Made by a program: the position numbers and the translations under genes. 64,000 bases of DNA from JAVBRU01 sp031547595. GTDB lineage: Bacteria > Bacillota > Clostridia > Christensenellales > Aristaeellaceae. Location: NCBI GenBank assembly GCA_031547595.1, contig JAVBRU010000051.1:1-64000 (forward strand), read 5' to 3'. The number at the start of each line of letters is the position of its first letter. The stretch's first letter is position 1. This document shows positions 23,608 through 32,137 of the stretch, one piece after another. The notes under the pieces are model-generated. The model was not told the origin of the DNA. It did not search any database and worked only from the letters and a program-made list of their open reading frames with translations.

Positions 23608-26244
23608 TTACTTGTTGTTCTTCGCTTCGATGGCGGCATGCGCAGCAGCCAGACGGGCAATCGGCACGAGGAATGGGGAGCAGCTCACGTAGTTCAGGCC
23701 GATGTTGTGGCAGAACTTGATGGAGCTGGGATCGCCGCCGTGTTCGCCGCAGATGCCCAGCTTGATGCCGGGGCGGCCCTGCTTGCCCAGACGCGCAGCC
23801 ATTTCGACCAGTTTACCCACGCCATCCTGGTCCAGGCGGGCAAAGGGATCAGACTCGAAAATCTTGGCAGAGTAGTAGGAATCGAGGAACTTGCCAGCAT
23901 CGTCACGGCTGAAACCGAAGGTCATCTGGGTCAAGTCGTTGGTGCCAAAGGAGAAGAATTCCGCTTCACAAGCGATTTCATCAGCGATGACGCAGGCACG
24001 GGGGATTTCGATCATGGTGCCAACCTGGAAAGGCAGCTCCATGCCCTGCTCGGCAAAGACTTTCTTGGCAGTATCCAGAACGATCTGCTTCACATAAGCC
24101 AGTTCCTTCACAGCGCCAACGAGGGGAATCATGATTTCGGGCACGATGTCATAGCCGCATTCCTTCTTGACGGCGATAGCAGCCTGCAGCACTGCGCGGG
24201 TCTGCATTTCGGCGATTTCGGGATAGGTGACAGCCAGGCGGCAGCCGCGGTGGCCCATCATGGGGTTAAATTCATGCAGCGCGTCGATCTTTTCGATGAT
24301 CTTTTCGCTGGTGGTGTTCAGCTCCTTGGCCAGGGCTTCGATTTCCTCGGTCATGTTTTTCTGGGGCAGGAACTCGTGAAGCGGCGGGTCGAGGTAGCGA
24401 ACCGTCATGGGCTTGCCTTCCAGTGCCTTGTACATGCCTTCGAAATCGCCCTGCTGCATGGGCAGGATCTTGTTCAGGGCAACCACACGCTGTTCTACGG
24501 TGTCAGCCAAAATCATTTCGCGGACGGCCGCGATACGGCTAGCTTCGAAGAACATATGCTCGGTGCGGCAAAGGCCGATGCCTTCCGCGCCAAAGCCAAC
24601 AGCCTGGATGGTGTCGCGGGGGTTGTCCGCATTGGTGCGCACCTTCAAGGTGCGGGCTTCATCGGCCCACGCCATCAGGCGGGCAAAGTCGCCGCTCACT
24701 TCGGCTTCAACGGTGGGCAGCTTCTCGCCATACACGTTGCCGGTGGAGCCGTCAAGGGACAGCCAATCGCCTTCGTTGTAGGTGTTGTTGCCCACGGTGA
24801 GGGTCTTCTTTTCTTCGTTCACATGCAGCTCGCCGCAGCCAACAACAGCAGCGCGGCCCATGCCACGGGCGACCACAGCGGCGTGGCTGGTCATACCGCC
24901 GCGCAGCGTGAGGATGCCCTTGGAGAAGTCCATGCCCTCGATATCTTCGGGGGTAGTTTCTTCGCGAACAAGGATAACAGCCTTGCCAGCCTTGCCAGCG
25001 GCAGCGGCTTCTTCAGCGGTGAAGAAGATCATACCGGTGGCAGCGCCGGGAGATGCGGGCAGGCCCTTGGCGATGACGGCGGCCTTCTTGACAGCGGCGG
25101 CGTCAAAGTTCGGGTGCAAGAGGGTATCAAGCTGCTTGGGTTCTACCTTCAGCACGGCTTCTTCGGTGGTCAGCATGCCTTCGTCCACCAGATCCACAGC
25201 GATCTTGAGGGCGGCGGCAGCGGTGCGCTTGCCGTTGCGGGTTTGCAGCATGTAGAGCTGGCCGCGCTCGATGGTGTATTCCATGTCCTGCATATCGCGA
25301 TAGTGGCGCTCCAGGCGGTTGGCGATTTCGGTGAACTGCTTGTACACATCAGGCATCACATTGGCCAAAGTGGAGATGGGCTGGGGGGTGCGGATGCCGG
25401 CCACCACGTCTTCGCCCTGGGCGTTGATGAGATATTCGCCATACAGCTTGTTTTCGCCAGTGGAGGGGTCGCGGGTAAAGGCAACGCCGGTACCGGAGGT
25501 ATCGCCCATATTGCCAAACACCATGCTCTGCACGTTGACGGCAGTGCCCCAATCACCGGGGATGTCATTCATGCGGCGATAGTAAATGGCGCGGGGGTTG
25601 TCCCAGCTGCGGAAAACGGCCTTGATGGCCTCCATCAGCTGAACCTTGGGATCCTGGGGAAACTCCTCGCCCATGTTTTTGAGGTATACGGCCTTGAAGC
25701 GCTTGACGGCTTCCTTGAGGTCATCGGCGGTCAGGTCGGTATCAAACTTGGCGCCCTTGGCAGCCTTGACGGCGTCCAGTTCGGCTTCGAACTTTTTCTT
25801 TTCCACTTCCATCACGACGTCGGAGAACATCTGGATGAAGCGGCGGTAGCTGTCATAGGCAAAGCGCTCGTTGCCGGTGAGGTTGGCGAGGCCTTCCACG
25901 GCCACGTCGTTAAGGCCGAGGTTGAGGATGGTATCCATCATGCCGGGCATGGACGCGCGCGCGCCAGAGCGCACGGACACCAGGAAGGGGTTGTTGATGT
26001 CGCCAAACTTTTTGCCGCACATTTCTTCGGTCTTGGCCAGCGCTTCATAGATCTGCGCTTCGATTTCGGGGGAAATCATTTTGCCATCGGTGTAATAGCG
26101 GGTGCAGGCCTCGGTAGAGACGGTGAACCCCTGGGGGACGGGCAGGCCGATGTTGGTCATTTCGGCGAGGTTAGCGCCCTTGCCGCCCAGCAGTTCCTTC
26201 ATGGAGGCGTTGCCCTCTTTTAACAGGTAGACATACTTTGCCAT
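23608..26244 (-). CDS. ppdK: Pyruvate, phosphate dikinase
   Basis: The 878-residue enzyme interconverts pyruvate, ATP and phosphate with PEP, AMP and pyrophosphate. In fermenting clostridia it often runs toward pyruvate and ATP. Domains in order: an ATP-grasp-like nucleotide domain starting KEGNASMKELLGGKGANLAE, the phosphohistidine domain with GGMTSHAAVVARGMGRA near residue 455, and the PEP/pyruvate barrel with GLCRTEHMFF near 560 and EFFSFGTNDLTQMTFGFSRD near 765. The length is normal for bacterial PPDK (about 875). AAAGGAG lies 10 bases upstream of the ATG. It is a single gene with its own promoter and hairpin. Confidence 0.98.
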   Translation of the reverse strand: MAKYVYLLKEGNASMKELLGGKGANLAEMTNIGLPVPQGFTVSTEACTRYYTDGKMISPEIEAQIYEALAKTEEMCGKKFGDINNPFLVSVRSGARASMPGMMDTILNLGLNDVAVEGLANLTGNERFAYDSYRRFIQMFSDVVMEVEKKKFEAELDAVKAAKGAKFDTDLTADDLKEAVKRFKAVYLKNMGEEFPQDPKVQLMEAIKAVFRSWDNPRAIYYRRMNDIPGDWGTAVNVQSMVFGNMGDTSGTGVAFTRDPSTGENKLYGEYLINAQGEDVVAGIRTPQPISTLANVMPDVYKQFTEIANRLERHYRDMQDMEYTIERGQLYMLQTRNGKRTAAAALKIAVDLVDEGMLTTEEAVLKVEPKQLDTLLHPNFDAAAVKKAAVIAKGLPASPGAATGMIFFTAEEAAAAGKAGKAVILVREETTPEDIEGMDFSKGILTLRGGMTSHAAVVARGMGRAAVVGCGELHVNEEKKTLTVGNNTYNEGDWLSLDGSTGNVYGEKLPTVEAEVSGDFARLMAWADEARTLKVRTNADNPRDTIQAVGFGAEGIGLCRTEHMFFEASRIAAVREMILADTVEQRVVALNKILPMQQGDFEGMYKALEGKPMTVRYLDPPLHEFLPQKNMTEEIEALAKELNTTSEKIIEKIDALHEFNPMMGHRGCRLAVTYPEIAEMQTRAVLQAAIAVKKECGYDIVPEIMIPLVGAVKELAYVKQIVLDTAKKVFAEQGMELPFQVGTMIEIPRACVIADEIACEAEFFSFGTNDLTQMTFGFSRDDAGKFLDSYYSAKIFESDPFARLDQDGVGKLVEMAARLGKQGRPGIKLGICGEHGGDPSSIKFCHNIGLNYVSCSPFLVPIARLAAAHAAIEAKNNK

Positions 26245-26292
26245 GGTATAGTTTCTCCTTTCGGAATTGAGATAGCATGTTTAATACTAAGA

Positions 26293-26432
26293 GCCGATTA
26301 AATGCGTCGAGGATCGTGCAGGGTTTTTGTTTCTCGCCAAGTTGAGGTAACGCAGCGTAGTGGAGCTACGCTAAGTAGACAAAACGATGCGAGGGACAAA
26401 AAGACGCGCAAGATTGACGCAGTTTGATCGGG
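26293..26432. repeat. About 140-bp imperfect inverted repeat in the ppdK leader
   Basis: The arms are centred near 26365. The inner stem is GCGTAG-TGGAG-CTACGC. The next arms are TTTTTGTTTCTCGC at 26333 and its counterpart GAGGGACAAAAAG at 26391, and the outer arms are GATTAAATGCGTCGAGGATC at 26297 against GATTGACGCAGTTTGATC at 26412. On the minus strand it would be transcribed in the 5' leader of ppdK as a long hairpin. It could be a regulatory RNA structure or a small mobile palindromic repeat. Confidence 0.6.
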
Positions 26433-26491
26433 GATTAGTATTCCTACACAAAAAGCAGCCGCATGCACGGTTGCCCTCGTGTATCCAATCT

Positions 26492-26520
26492 ATTATACTA
26501 TGCTTTCCTTGAAATGGCAA
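26492..26520 (-). promoter_or_regulatory. Promoter of ppdK
   Basis: TTGCCA (26520-26515), a 17-base spacer and a perfect TATAAT (26497-26492) on the minus strand. This places the start near 26485 and gives a leader of about 240 bases that contains the large inverted repeat. The 26245-26636 gap holds this leader, the promoter and the terminator of the next gene. Confidence 0.75.
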
Positions 26521-26584
26521 GCCCACAAACCGTTAAAAAACCGTAAACTTTTATGTAATCTAAAAAATACGAAAAGCTGCGACA

Positions 26585-26625
26585 ATAAAAACGGCAGAAG
26601 CCATCGTGACTTCCGCCGTTTTTTG
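26585..26625 (-). terminator. Terminator after the small secreted protein gene
   Basis: ACGGC-GGAAGTC and GGCTTCT-GCCGT pair (26619-26591) and are followed on the minus strand by TTTTTATTG. The opposite strand also ends in T6, so it may work both ways. Confidence 0.75.
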
Positions 26626-26636
26626 TCAGGCTTTAT

Positions 26637-27152
26637 TCATTCAGTCTGCGCCATCTGGGGGAACATCGCGTCCATCGCAGCCACAAACCATGCGCCGCTT
26701 TCCAGCGTAAAGTCCACAGTGCCGTAGAGGATGTTGACATAATTGCCCGCTGTGTCGGCGTAGTAATACACCACATACAGCATGTCGATGCCCGAAATGG
26801 TGACAGAAAAAGCAGCCGCTACCACAGGGTTTTCGCTTTCGATATCGCTATAGTAATCCAGGCATTCTAAGTTTTCAAAGCCTTGCGAGGAAAGGATCTC
26901 TACCAGAGAATCTACCGTCAACATCGGCAGCATGGACTTGGCTTCCATGGGCATGGTGACAATCATCAAAGTATCGCCGGTGGTCATATCAACATACATC
27001 ATGCCCATTTCGCCCAAATCCATGGCGGTCATGGTTTCGGGCAGCTGCAGATTGAGCTTCAGCGTGTCGTTCACATACAGGTTTTCCTCGGCCAAAGCAG
27101 CAAAAGGCACGCAAAGCGTCAGAACCAGGAGCAGCGCAAGAAACTTCTTCAT
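26637..27152 (-). CDS. Small secreted protein of unknown function
   Basis: The 171-residue protein starts with a clear signal peptide (MKKFLALLLVLTLCVPFAAL, likely cut after AALA). The mature part is acidic, with LYVNDTLKLNLQLPETMTAM and repeated Met-rich strands (GEMGMMYVDMTTGDTLMIVT). No lipobox or cell-wall anchor is present. The start at 27152 is set by the signal peptide and GGAGG 11 bases upstream. Open sequence further upstream contains the promoter. The gene is monocistronic. The family was not recognised. The sequence resembles exported proteins that bind or sense envelope stress, but that is not supported further. Confidence 0.75.
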   Translation of the reverse strand: MKKFLALLLVLTLCVPFAALAEENLYVNDTLKLNLQLPETMTAMDLGEMGMMYVDMTTGDTLMIVTMPMEAKSMLPMLTVDSLVEILSSQGFENLECLDYYSDIESENPVVAAAFSVTISGIDMLYVVYYYADTAGNYVNILYGTVDFTLESGAWFVAAMDAMFPQMAQTE

Positions 27153-27189
27153 AAACCAAAACCCCTCCAGAAATATTACTTCGCAACCC

Positions 27190-27218
27190 ATCATAACAGA
27201 CAAAAACCGTTTCGTCAA
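27190..27218 (-). promoter_or_regulatory. Promoter of the small secreted protein gene
   Basis: TTGACG (27218-27213), a 17-base spacer and TATGAT (27195-27190) on the minus strand, each 5 of 6 to consensus. It lies between the HAD gene stop (27245) and the ATG at 27152. Confidence 0.75.
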
Positions 27219-27244
27219 ATCAATTTGGCATTCTGACAAGCCAT

Positions 27245-27985
27245 TTATAGTCCCAAATGCGCAAATAATCCTTCCACGTCCAGAAAATCCCCCGTAATCA
27301 GCCCCGCACCCGCATTTTGCAAGCGCTCCACTTTCACCGGATTCAGGCCGCACCGGACGTTTTCGTCGCTGGCGATGCCGATGGTCTTGGCGCCGCAGGC
27401 CGCGCCCAGCGCAATCTCCACCTTGCCATCGCCAATCACGGCCAGCGCTTCCCCCGGCTGCTCATCCAGCAGCTGGCGCAAAATGCGCTCCTTGCTGCAG
27501 GCGGCCTGACGGCTGGGTGCACCCATGATTTTTATAAAATAACGGGAAAGTCCCAGCAGCTCCGCTTCCCTTTTCACATCGGCATCATCGGTGCCGCTGG
27601 CCACATACAGGGGGATGCCCCTATCAAACAGCCTTTTCACAAACGCCGCCGCACCCGCAATGAGAAAATCCTCGGCCACTTTATCACCACTCGCCAGCGC
27701 ATCGGTATTCTTCTGCACGCGCTCCATCAGGCGCTGGTTGTATAATTCCTTATAGGCCCATGCATCCAATGCCTGCCCAGGGCGGCGTAATTCCACCTGA
27801 TCGCGCAGCCATTCCATCTGATAGATGGTCTGGATGCCAGTGGACTCTGCGATATAATCATCCACCAGGCGGCAGGTTTCCGGGGTGTCAGAAGCAAGCT
27901 GTTCCAGCATCAGCGGGCGCATCACCTGCTCCCAGCCGCTGCGAAGGGTGGACAGCGTGCCGTCAAAATCAAATACGATCCTCAT
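27245..27985 (-). CDS. HAD-family hydrolase (phosphatase)
   Basis: The 246-residue HAD protein has motif I DFDGT at residues 6-10, motif II in YVASGTDD near 132, a Lys in the VKREAELLG region and motif IV in VIGDGKVEIALGAACG near 192. An alpha-helical cap of about 100 residues follows motif I (type C1). The family removes phosphate from small metabolites, and the substrate cannot be told from sequence. Its ATG overlaps the stop of the ABC-F gene (ATGA), so the two are translated together. Confidence 0.85.
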   Translation of the reverse strand: MRIVFDFDGTLSTLRSGWEQVMRPLMLEQLASDTPETCRLVDDYIAESTGIQTIYQMEWLRDQVELRRPGQALDAWAYKELYNQRLMERVQKNTDALASGDKVAEDFLIAGAAAFVKRLFDRGIPLYVASGTDDADVKREAELLGLSRYFIKIMGAPSRQAACSKERILRQLLDEQPGEALAVIGDGKVEIALGAACGAKTIGIASDENVRCGLNPVKVERLQNAGAGLITGDFLDVEGLFAHLGL

Positions 27986-29604
27986 GCCTGTTCACCCTGC
28001 CGCCAGGCGAGGTATTCGTCAAAGGTCATGCTGCGGTCGATCAGCCCGTCTGGCGACAGCTCCATGATGCGGTCAGCAATGGTCTGCACAAACTGGTGGT
28101 CGTAGGAGGCAAACAAAAGGTTGCCCGTAAACTCCATCAGACCGTTGTTCAGCGCGGTGATGGATTCCAAGTCCAGATGGTTGGTGGGCTGATCCATCAG
28201 CATCACGTTCGCCCCAGCCAGCATCATGCGCGACAGCATGCAGCGCACTTTTTCGCCGCCGCTGAGCACGCCGACAGACTTATACACATCATCGCCGGAG
28301 AACAGCATGCGCCCCAGGAACTGCCGAAGGTACGCCTCGTGCGGGTCGGGCGAATACTGCGCCAGCCACTCGATCAGGTTCAGATCGCCCTGCTCAAAAT
28401 ACGGCGTGTTATCCTTGGGGAAATAGCTCTGAGTGGTGCTGATACCCCACTTGAAGGTGCCGCTGTCCGGCTCCATTTCGCCCATCAGGATTTTCATCAG
28501 CGCGGTGTTGGCTTGCTCGTGATCTCCCACCAGCGCCACCTTGTCGCCCTTGAACAGCGTGAAAGAGACGTTGTTGAGCAGCAGCTGCCCGTCCACGGAC
28601 TTGCACAGGTTTTCCACCGACAGGATGCTCTTGCCCGATTCGCGCTCCGGCTTGAAACCCAGCCACGGATAGCGGCGGGAGGACGCGGGGATATCGTTGT
28701 ATGCCAGGTTATCCAGCAATTTTCTGCGGGAAGTTGCCTGCCGTGCCTTGGATTTATTGGCCGAGAAGCGTGCGATAAACGCCTGCAGCTCCTTGGCTTT
28801 TTCCTCCGCACGCTTGTTCTGCTCGCGCATCAGGCTTTGCATCAGGTGGCTGGCGTCATACCAGAAATCGTAGTTACCTACATACAGGTTGATCTTGGTA
28901 TAGTCGATATCCACAATGTGCGTGCACACAGTGTTGAGGAAATAACGGTCGTGCGATACGAGGATGACCGTGCCGGAGAAATCCAATAGGAAGTTTTCCA
29001 GCCAGGTGACGCTGAGATAGTCAAGGTCGTTGGTCGGTTCGTCCAATAGCACCACATCCGGTTTGCCAAACAGCGCCTGGGCCAGCAGCACCTTCACCTT
29101 CTGGCGGCCGTCAAGGGACTCCATGTTGTTCTCGTGCAGCTGCACCGGGATGCCAAGGCCCTGCAGGATGCGGGACACATCGGCCTCCGCCTCCCAGCCA
29201 TTCATTTCGGCAAACTCAGCCTCCAACTCGGACACCAGTACGCCGTCTTCATCACTGAAATCCGGCTTGGCATATAGCTCATCCTTTTGCAACATGATAT
29301 CATACAGCCGCTGGTTGCCCATCAGCACCGTCTGCATTACGGTGTATTCGTTATACTGGTTATGATCCTGGCGCAGCACGGACATGCGGATGCCCGGCTT
29401 CAGGCGCACCGTGCCGGTGGTGGGCTCCAATTCGCCCGCCAGGATTTTGAGGAAGGTGGACTTCCCCGCGCCGTTTGCGCCAATGATGCCATAGCAGTTG
29501 CCCTGCGCAAAGCGCAGGTCTACATGGCTGAACAGCTTGCTGCCGCCAAAGGATAAGCTGACGTTGTCGACTGTAATCAATTCTCTGTTTCTCCCAATAG
29601 ACAT
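27982..29604 (-). CDS. ABC-F family ATPase (YkpA/YbiT-like)
   Basis: The 540-residue soluble protein has two ABC domains and no membrane segments. Domain 1 has GANGAGKSTFLKILAG near residue 42 and LLDEPTNDLD near 190. The linker with RFSANKSKARQATSRRKLLD lies near 270-300. Domain 2 has Walker-A-like VGDHEQANTALMKILMG, LSGGEKVRCMLSRMML near 443 and LMDQPTNHLD near 465. ABC-F proteins act on ribosomes, affecting translation or antibiotic protection. Domain 1's signature is SLDGRQKVKVLL instead of LSGGQ, and domain 2's Walker A lacks the usual Lys, so the two sites are unequal. The linker pattern favours the YkpA/YbiT subgroup over resistance types. Confidence 0.9.
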   Translation of the reverse strand: MSIGRNRELITVDNVSLSFGGSKLFSHVDLRFAQGNCYGIIGANGAGKSTFLKILAGELEPTTGTVRLKPGIRMSVLRQDHNQYNEYTVMQTVLMGNQRLYDIMLQKDELYAKPDFSDEDGVLVSELEAEFAEMNGWEAEADVSRILQGLGIPVQLHENNMESLDGRQKVKVLLAQALFGKPDVVLLDEPTNDLDYLSVTWLENFLLDFSGTVILVSHDRYFLNTVCTHIVDIDYTKINLYVGNYDFWYDASHLMQSLMREQNKRAEEKAKELQAFIARFSANKSKARQATSRRKLLDNLAYNDIPASSRRYPWLGFKPERESGKSILSVENLCKSVDGQLLLNNVSFTLFKGDKVALVGDHEQANTALMKILMGEMEPDSGTFKWGISTTQSYFPKDNTPYFEQGDLNLIEWLAQYSPDPHEAYLRQFLGRMLFSGDDVYKSVGVLSGGEKVRCMLSRMMLAGANVMLMDQPTNHLDLESITALNNGLMEFTGNLLFASYDHQFVQTIADRIMELSPDGLIDRSMTFDEYLAWRQGEQA

Positions 29605-29618
29605 TATTCCAACTATAC

Positions 29619-29646
29619 ATTATACCTGATTTTCGGCTTTTTGCAA
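29619..29646 (-). promoter_or_regulatory. Promoter of the ABC-F/HAD operon
   Basis: TTGCAA (29646-29641), a 16-base spacer and TATAAT (29624-29619) on the minus strand, just above the ATG at 29604. The short distance implies a leader of fewer than 15 bases. Confidence 0.5.
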
Positions 29647-29711
29647 TGGCTATCGTTTACAATTTGTCCACAACAAATTCATATCCCTGCCAATTTCCTG
29701 CCATAACTGCT

Positions 29712-29720
29712 TGCTATACT
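29712..29720 (+). promoter_or_regulatory. Possible extended -10 promoter of the MacAB-type operon
   Basis: TGCTATACT on the plus strand fits an extended -10 (TG-N-TATACT). No good -35 is present. GGGAGG lies 8 bases before the ATG at 29759. Confidence 0.35.
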
Positions 29721-29758
29721 GACACATGTAAAAGCAAAGCGATGCGGGAGGTTTTTCT

Positions 29759-31429
29759 ATGAAAAAGGTGCTGGGCAAAATATTCAAAACCGTGTTTATT
29801 CTAGCTCTGATTGGCGCAATCGGGTACGGCGGTTATTGGCTGTACGAAGAGAAATTAGCTAACACAGAGACTGCCACCAGCCCCGCGTATTCCCAGGTCT
29901 TGGTCATCCAGGGTAATTTGCAAAAGACGGTGGCCGGCACCGGCACACTGTCCATCTCCAAGAAAGAAACCATCTCCCTGCCTTATGGCATCACGCTGGA
30001 TGAGGTGTATGTGCGCGAAGGCCAAGAAGTATCTGTGGGCACGCCACTCGCGTCCGTCAACAAGACGGCGCTGCAAACAACTATCGATTCCATTGTCACC
30101 GAGATTGAAACGCTGGACAGCTCTTTGGCGACCCTGGCCAAGAAATACAGCGCCACCAGCTATATCACCACCGCCATGGACGCGCGAGTCAAAATCATCT
30201 ACGCCAACGTGGGCGACACCCTGCAAGGCGTGATTGAAGAACACAACGCATTGATGGTGCTGTCGGTAGACGGCAAAATGGTGGTAGAGCTTGCGGGCAG
30301 CACCCTCAAAACCGGCGACGCCGTCACCATTGTGGACGGCACATACAGCTATGAGGGCTTTGTGGAAAAAGCCGCGGACGGCGTGGCCTCCATCACCTTT
30401 GCCGACACCCGCACGCTGGAGGGCGCAACGGTTGAAATCCGCCAGAACAGCCTCCTAATTGGCACCGGCACCGCTCACATCCATATGCCCTACTATGTAT
30501 CCACCACGGCCGAGGGCTATATTGCCAAGGTGTATCCGGCAGTGAATGCCAAGCTGGAGGCCAAGGCCAACCTGTTCTACATCACCAATCCCCCGCTGGA
30601 TGCCGAGTATTCCGCGCTGCTCAAGCAACGCGAAGAAAAGACCGCGCTATTAAAGGAAGTAAAGGCCGCACTGGAAGTGGGCGAGCTTTTATCCCCTGTG
30701 GACGGCATCATCAGCACGGTGGCTACCGCTTCGCGTAGCGAGCAATCCGCTTATTCCGCCCTGGCCACTATTTATGTGGGTGATGCCATGCAGATGGTCA
30801 TCAGTGTGGACGAACTGGACATCAGCGGCCTGAAAGTGGGCCAGACGGTATCAGTGAGCATGGACTCCGTATCCAGCAAGACCTACACCGGCACGGTATC
30901 GTATATTTCACAGATCGGCTCCTCCTCCAGCGGCGTCACCACCTACAGCGTCACGCTGGCCGTGCAGGGCGACGAGCTGCTCAAGATGGGCATGAACGGC
31001 ACCGCGTCCATCGTGGTCAGCGAAGTGAGCGGCGCTACGCTGGTGCCCATCTCCGCGCTGTACACCACCCGCGGCACTCAATATGTGATGCTGTATAACC
31101 CGGACGAACCGGACAGCGCGGGCACCCGCACGGTGGTGACCACCGGCCTTTCCAACGACAGCTATGCCGAAGTGCTCTCCGGCCTCAGCGTTGGCGACAC
31201 AGTGCTGGTCAGCAAGGCCGCCGATTCCACCGGCACAAACTATATGATGGGCATGGACATGGGTGGCTTTGACATGAGCCAGCTTTCCACCATGTTCGGC
31301 GATGGCACCAGTATGCCCGCCATGGTCACAGAGGGCGGCGGCACCTTCAATTTTAACAACAACGGCGGGGGCGGTGGACAGCGCAATACCAATAACGGCG
31401 GCAGCAGTGGCGGCCCCAGCGGCAATTAG
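29759..31429 (+). CDS. HlyD/MacA-type membrane fusion protein of an ABC export system
   Basis: The 556-residue protein has one N-terminal membrane anchor (residues 8-28). Split lipoyl/barrel-sandwich halves follow (TLDEVYVREGQEVSVGTPLA near 92 and LLSPVDGIISTVATASRSEQ near 313), with a beta-barrel domain (DISGLKVGQTVSVSMD near 355) and a C-terminal low-complexity tail rich in Gly and Asn (residues 525-556). Such proteins link MacB/YknYZ-type ABC transporters to the envelope. It is longer than typical YknX (about 380), with an insert of about 150 residues between the lipoyl halves. It heads a three-gene operon. Confidence 0.85.
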   Translation: MKKVLGKIFKTVFILALIGAIGYGGYWLYEEKLANTETATSPAYSQVLVIQGNLQKTVAGTGTLSISKKETISLPYGITLDEVYVREGQEVSVGTPLASVNKTALQTTIDSIVTEIETLDSSLATLAKKYSATSYITTAMDARVKIIYANVGDTLQGVIEEHNALMVLSVDGKMVVELAGSTLKTGDAVTIVDGTYSYEGFVEKAADGVASITFADTRTLEGATVEIRQNSLLIGTGTAHIHMPYYVSTTAEGYIAKVYPAVNAKLEAKANLFYITNPPLDAEYSALLKQREEKTALLKEVKAALEVGELLSPVDGIISTVATASRSEQSAYSALATIYVGDAMQMVISVDELDISGLKVGQTVSVSMDSVSSKTYTGTVSYISQIGSSSSGVTTYSVTLAVQGDELLKMGMNGTASIVVSEVSGATLVPISALYTTRGTQYVMLYNPDEPDSAGTRTVVTTGLSNDSYAEVLSGLSVGDTVLVSKAADSTGTNYMMGMDMGGFDMSQLSTMFGDGTSMPAMVTEGGGTFNFNNNGGGGGQRNTNNGGSSGGPSGN

Positions 31430-31441
31430 GGGGGCGTTAGC

Positions 31442-32137
31442 ATGATTCATATGGAAAACGTGGTCAAGCGCTACAAAATGGGCGATGAGATCATCAGCGC
31501 GCTGGACGGGGTTTCCCTCGATGTGCAGGACGGCGAGTATGTGGCCATCGTAGGCCCCTCTGGAAGCGGCAAATCCACACTGATGAACATCATTGGCTGC
31601 CTAGACACTGCCGACAGCGGTAGCTACACACTCAGTGGAAAACCCATCCAGAAATACTCCCAGCGCCAGCTGGCCAAGGTGCGCAGCACCCACATCGGTT
31701 TTGTGTTTCAGGGTTTTAACCTGCTATCGCGGTACTCCGCATACGAAAATGTGGAGCTGCCGCTGATCTACCAGAACATCAGCGCGTCCCAGCGCAAACG
31801 GCGCACAAAGGACGCCCTCACCAAGGTGGGCCTGGAAAGCCGCATGCGGCACAAGCCCAGCCAGCTGTCCGGCGGCCAACAGCAGCGCTGCGCCATTGCC
31901 CGCGCGCTGGCCACCAACCCCAAGCTGATCCTGGCAGACGAGCCCACCGGCAACCTGGACAGCAAAACGGGCAAAGAAATCATGGCGTTGCTGGAAGAAT
32001 TGCACCAGGGCGGCAACACCATCGTGCTCATCACTCACGACGCGTCCGTGGCCAAAATGGCACAGCGGGTGGTGCGCATTGAGGATGGCCATCTGTTTGA
32101 GGAAGGGGCGGACGTAGATGCTGTATCAGTCGTTTAA
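31442..32137 (+). CDS. ABC transporter ATP-binding protein (MacB/LolD type)
   Basis: The 231-residue ATPase has Walker A GPSGSGKST near residue 36, Q-loop FVFQGFNLL near 90, signature LSGGQQQRCAIARALA near 141, Walker B LILADEPTGNLD near 161 and the switch His in LITHDAS near 198. The RxIGFVFQxFNLL and DEPTGNLDS strings place it in the MacB/LolD/FtsE group. It lies 12 bases after the fusion protein and overlaps the permease by 20 bases. Confidence 0.95.
   Translation: MIHMENVVKRYKMGDEIISALDGVSLDVQDGEYVAIVGPSGSGKSTLMNIIGCLDTADSGSYTLSGKPIQKYSQRQLAKVRSTHIGFVFQGFNLLSRYSAYENVELPLIYQNISASQRKRRTKDALTKVGLESRMRHKPSQLSGGQQQRCAIARALATNPKLILADEPTGNLDSKTGKEIMALLEELHQGGNTIVLITHDASVAKMAQRVVRIEDGHLFEEGADVDAVSVV

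Noticed and set aside
23638..26223. A plus-strand open frame of about 860 codons opposite ppdK
   Set aside because: It has the His/Gly/Ala-rich composition of an antisense shadow in a GC-rich gene with strong codon bias, no ribosome binding site and no protein motif, while ppdK is certain.
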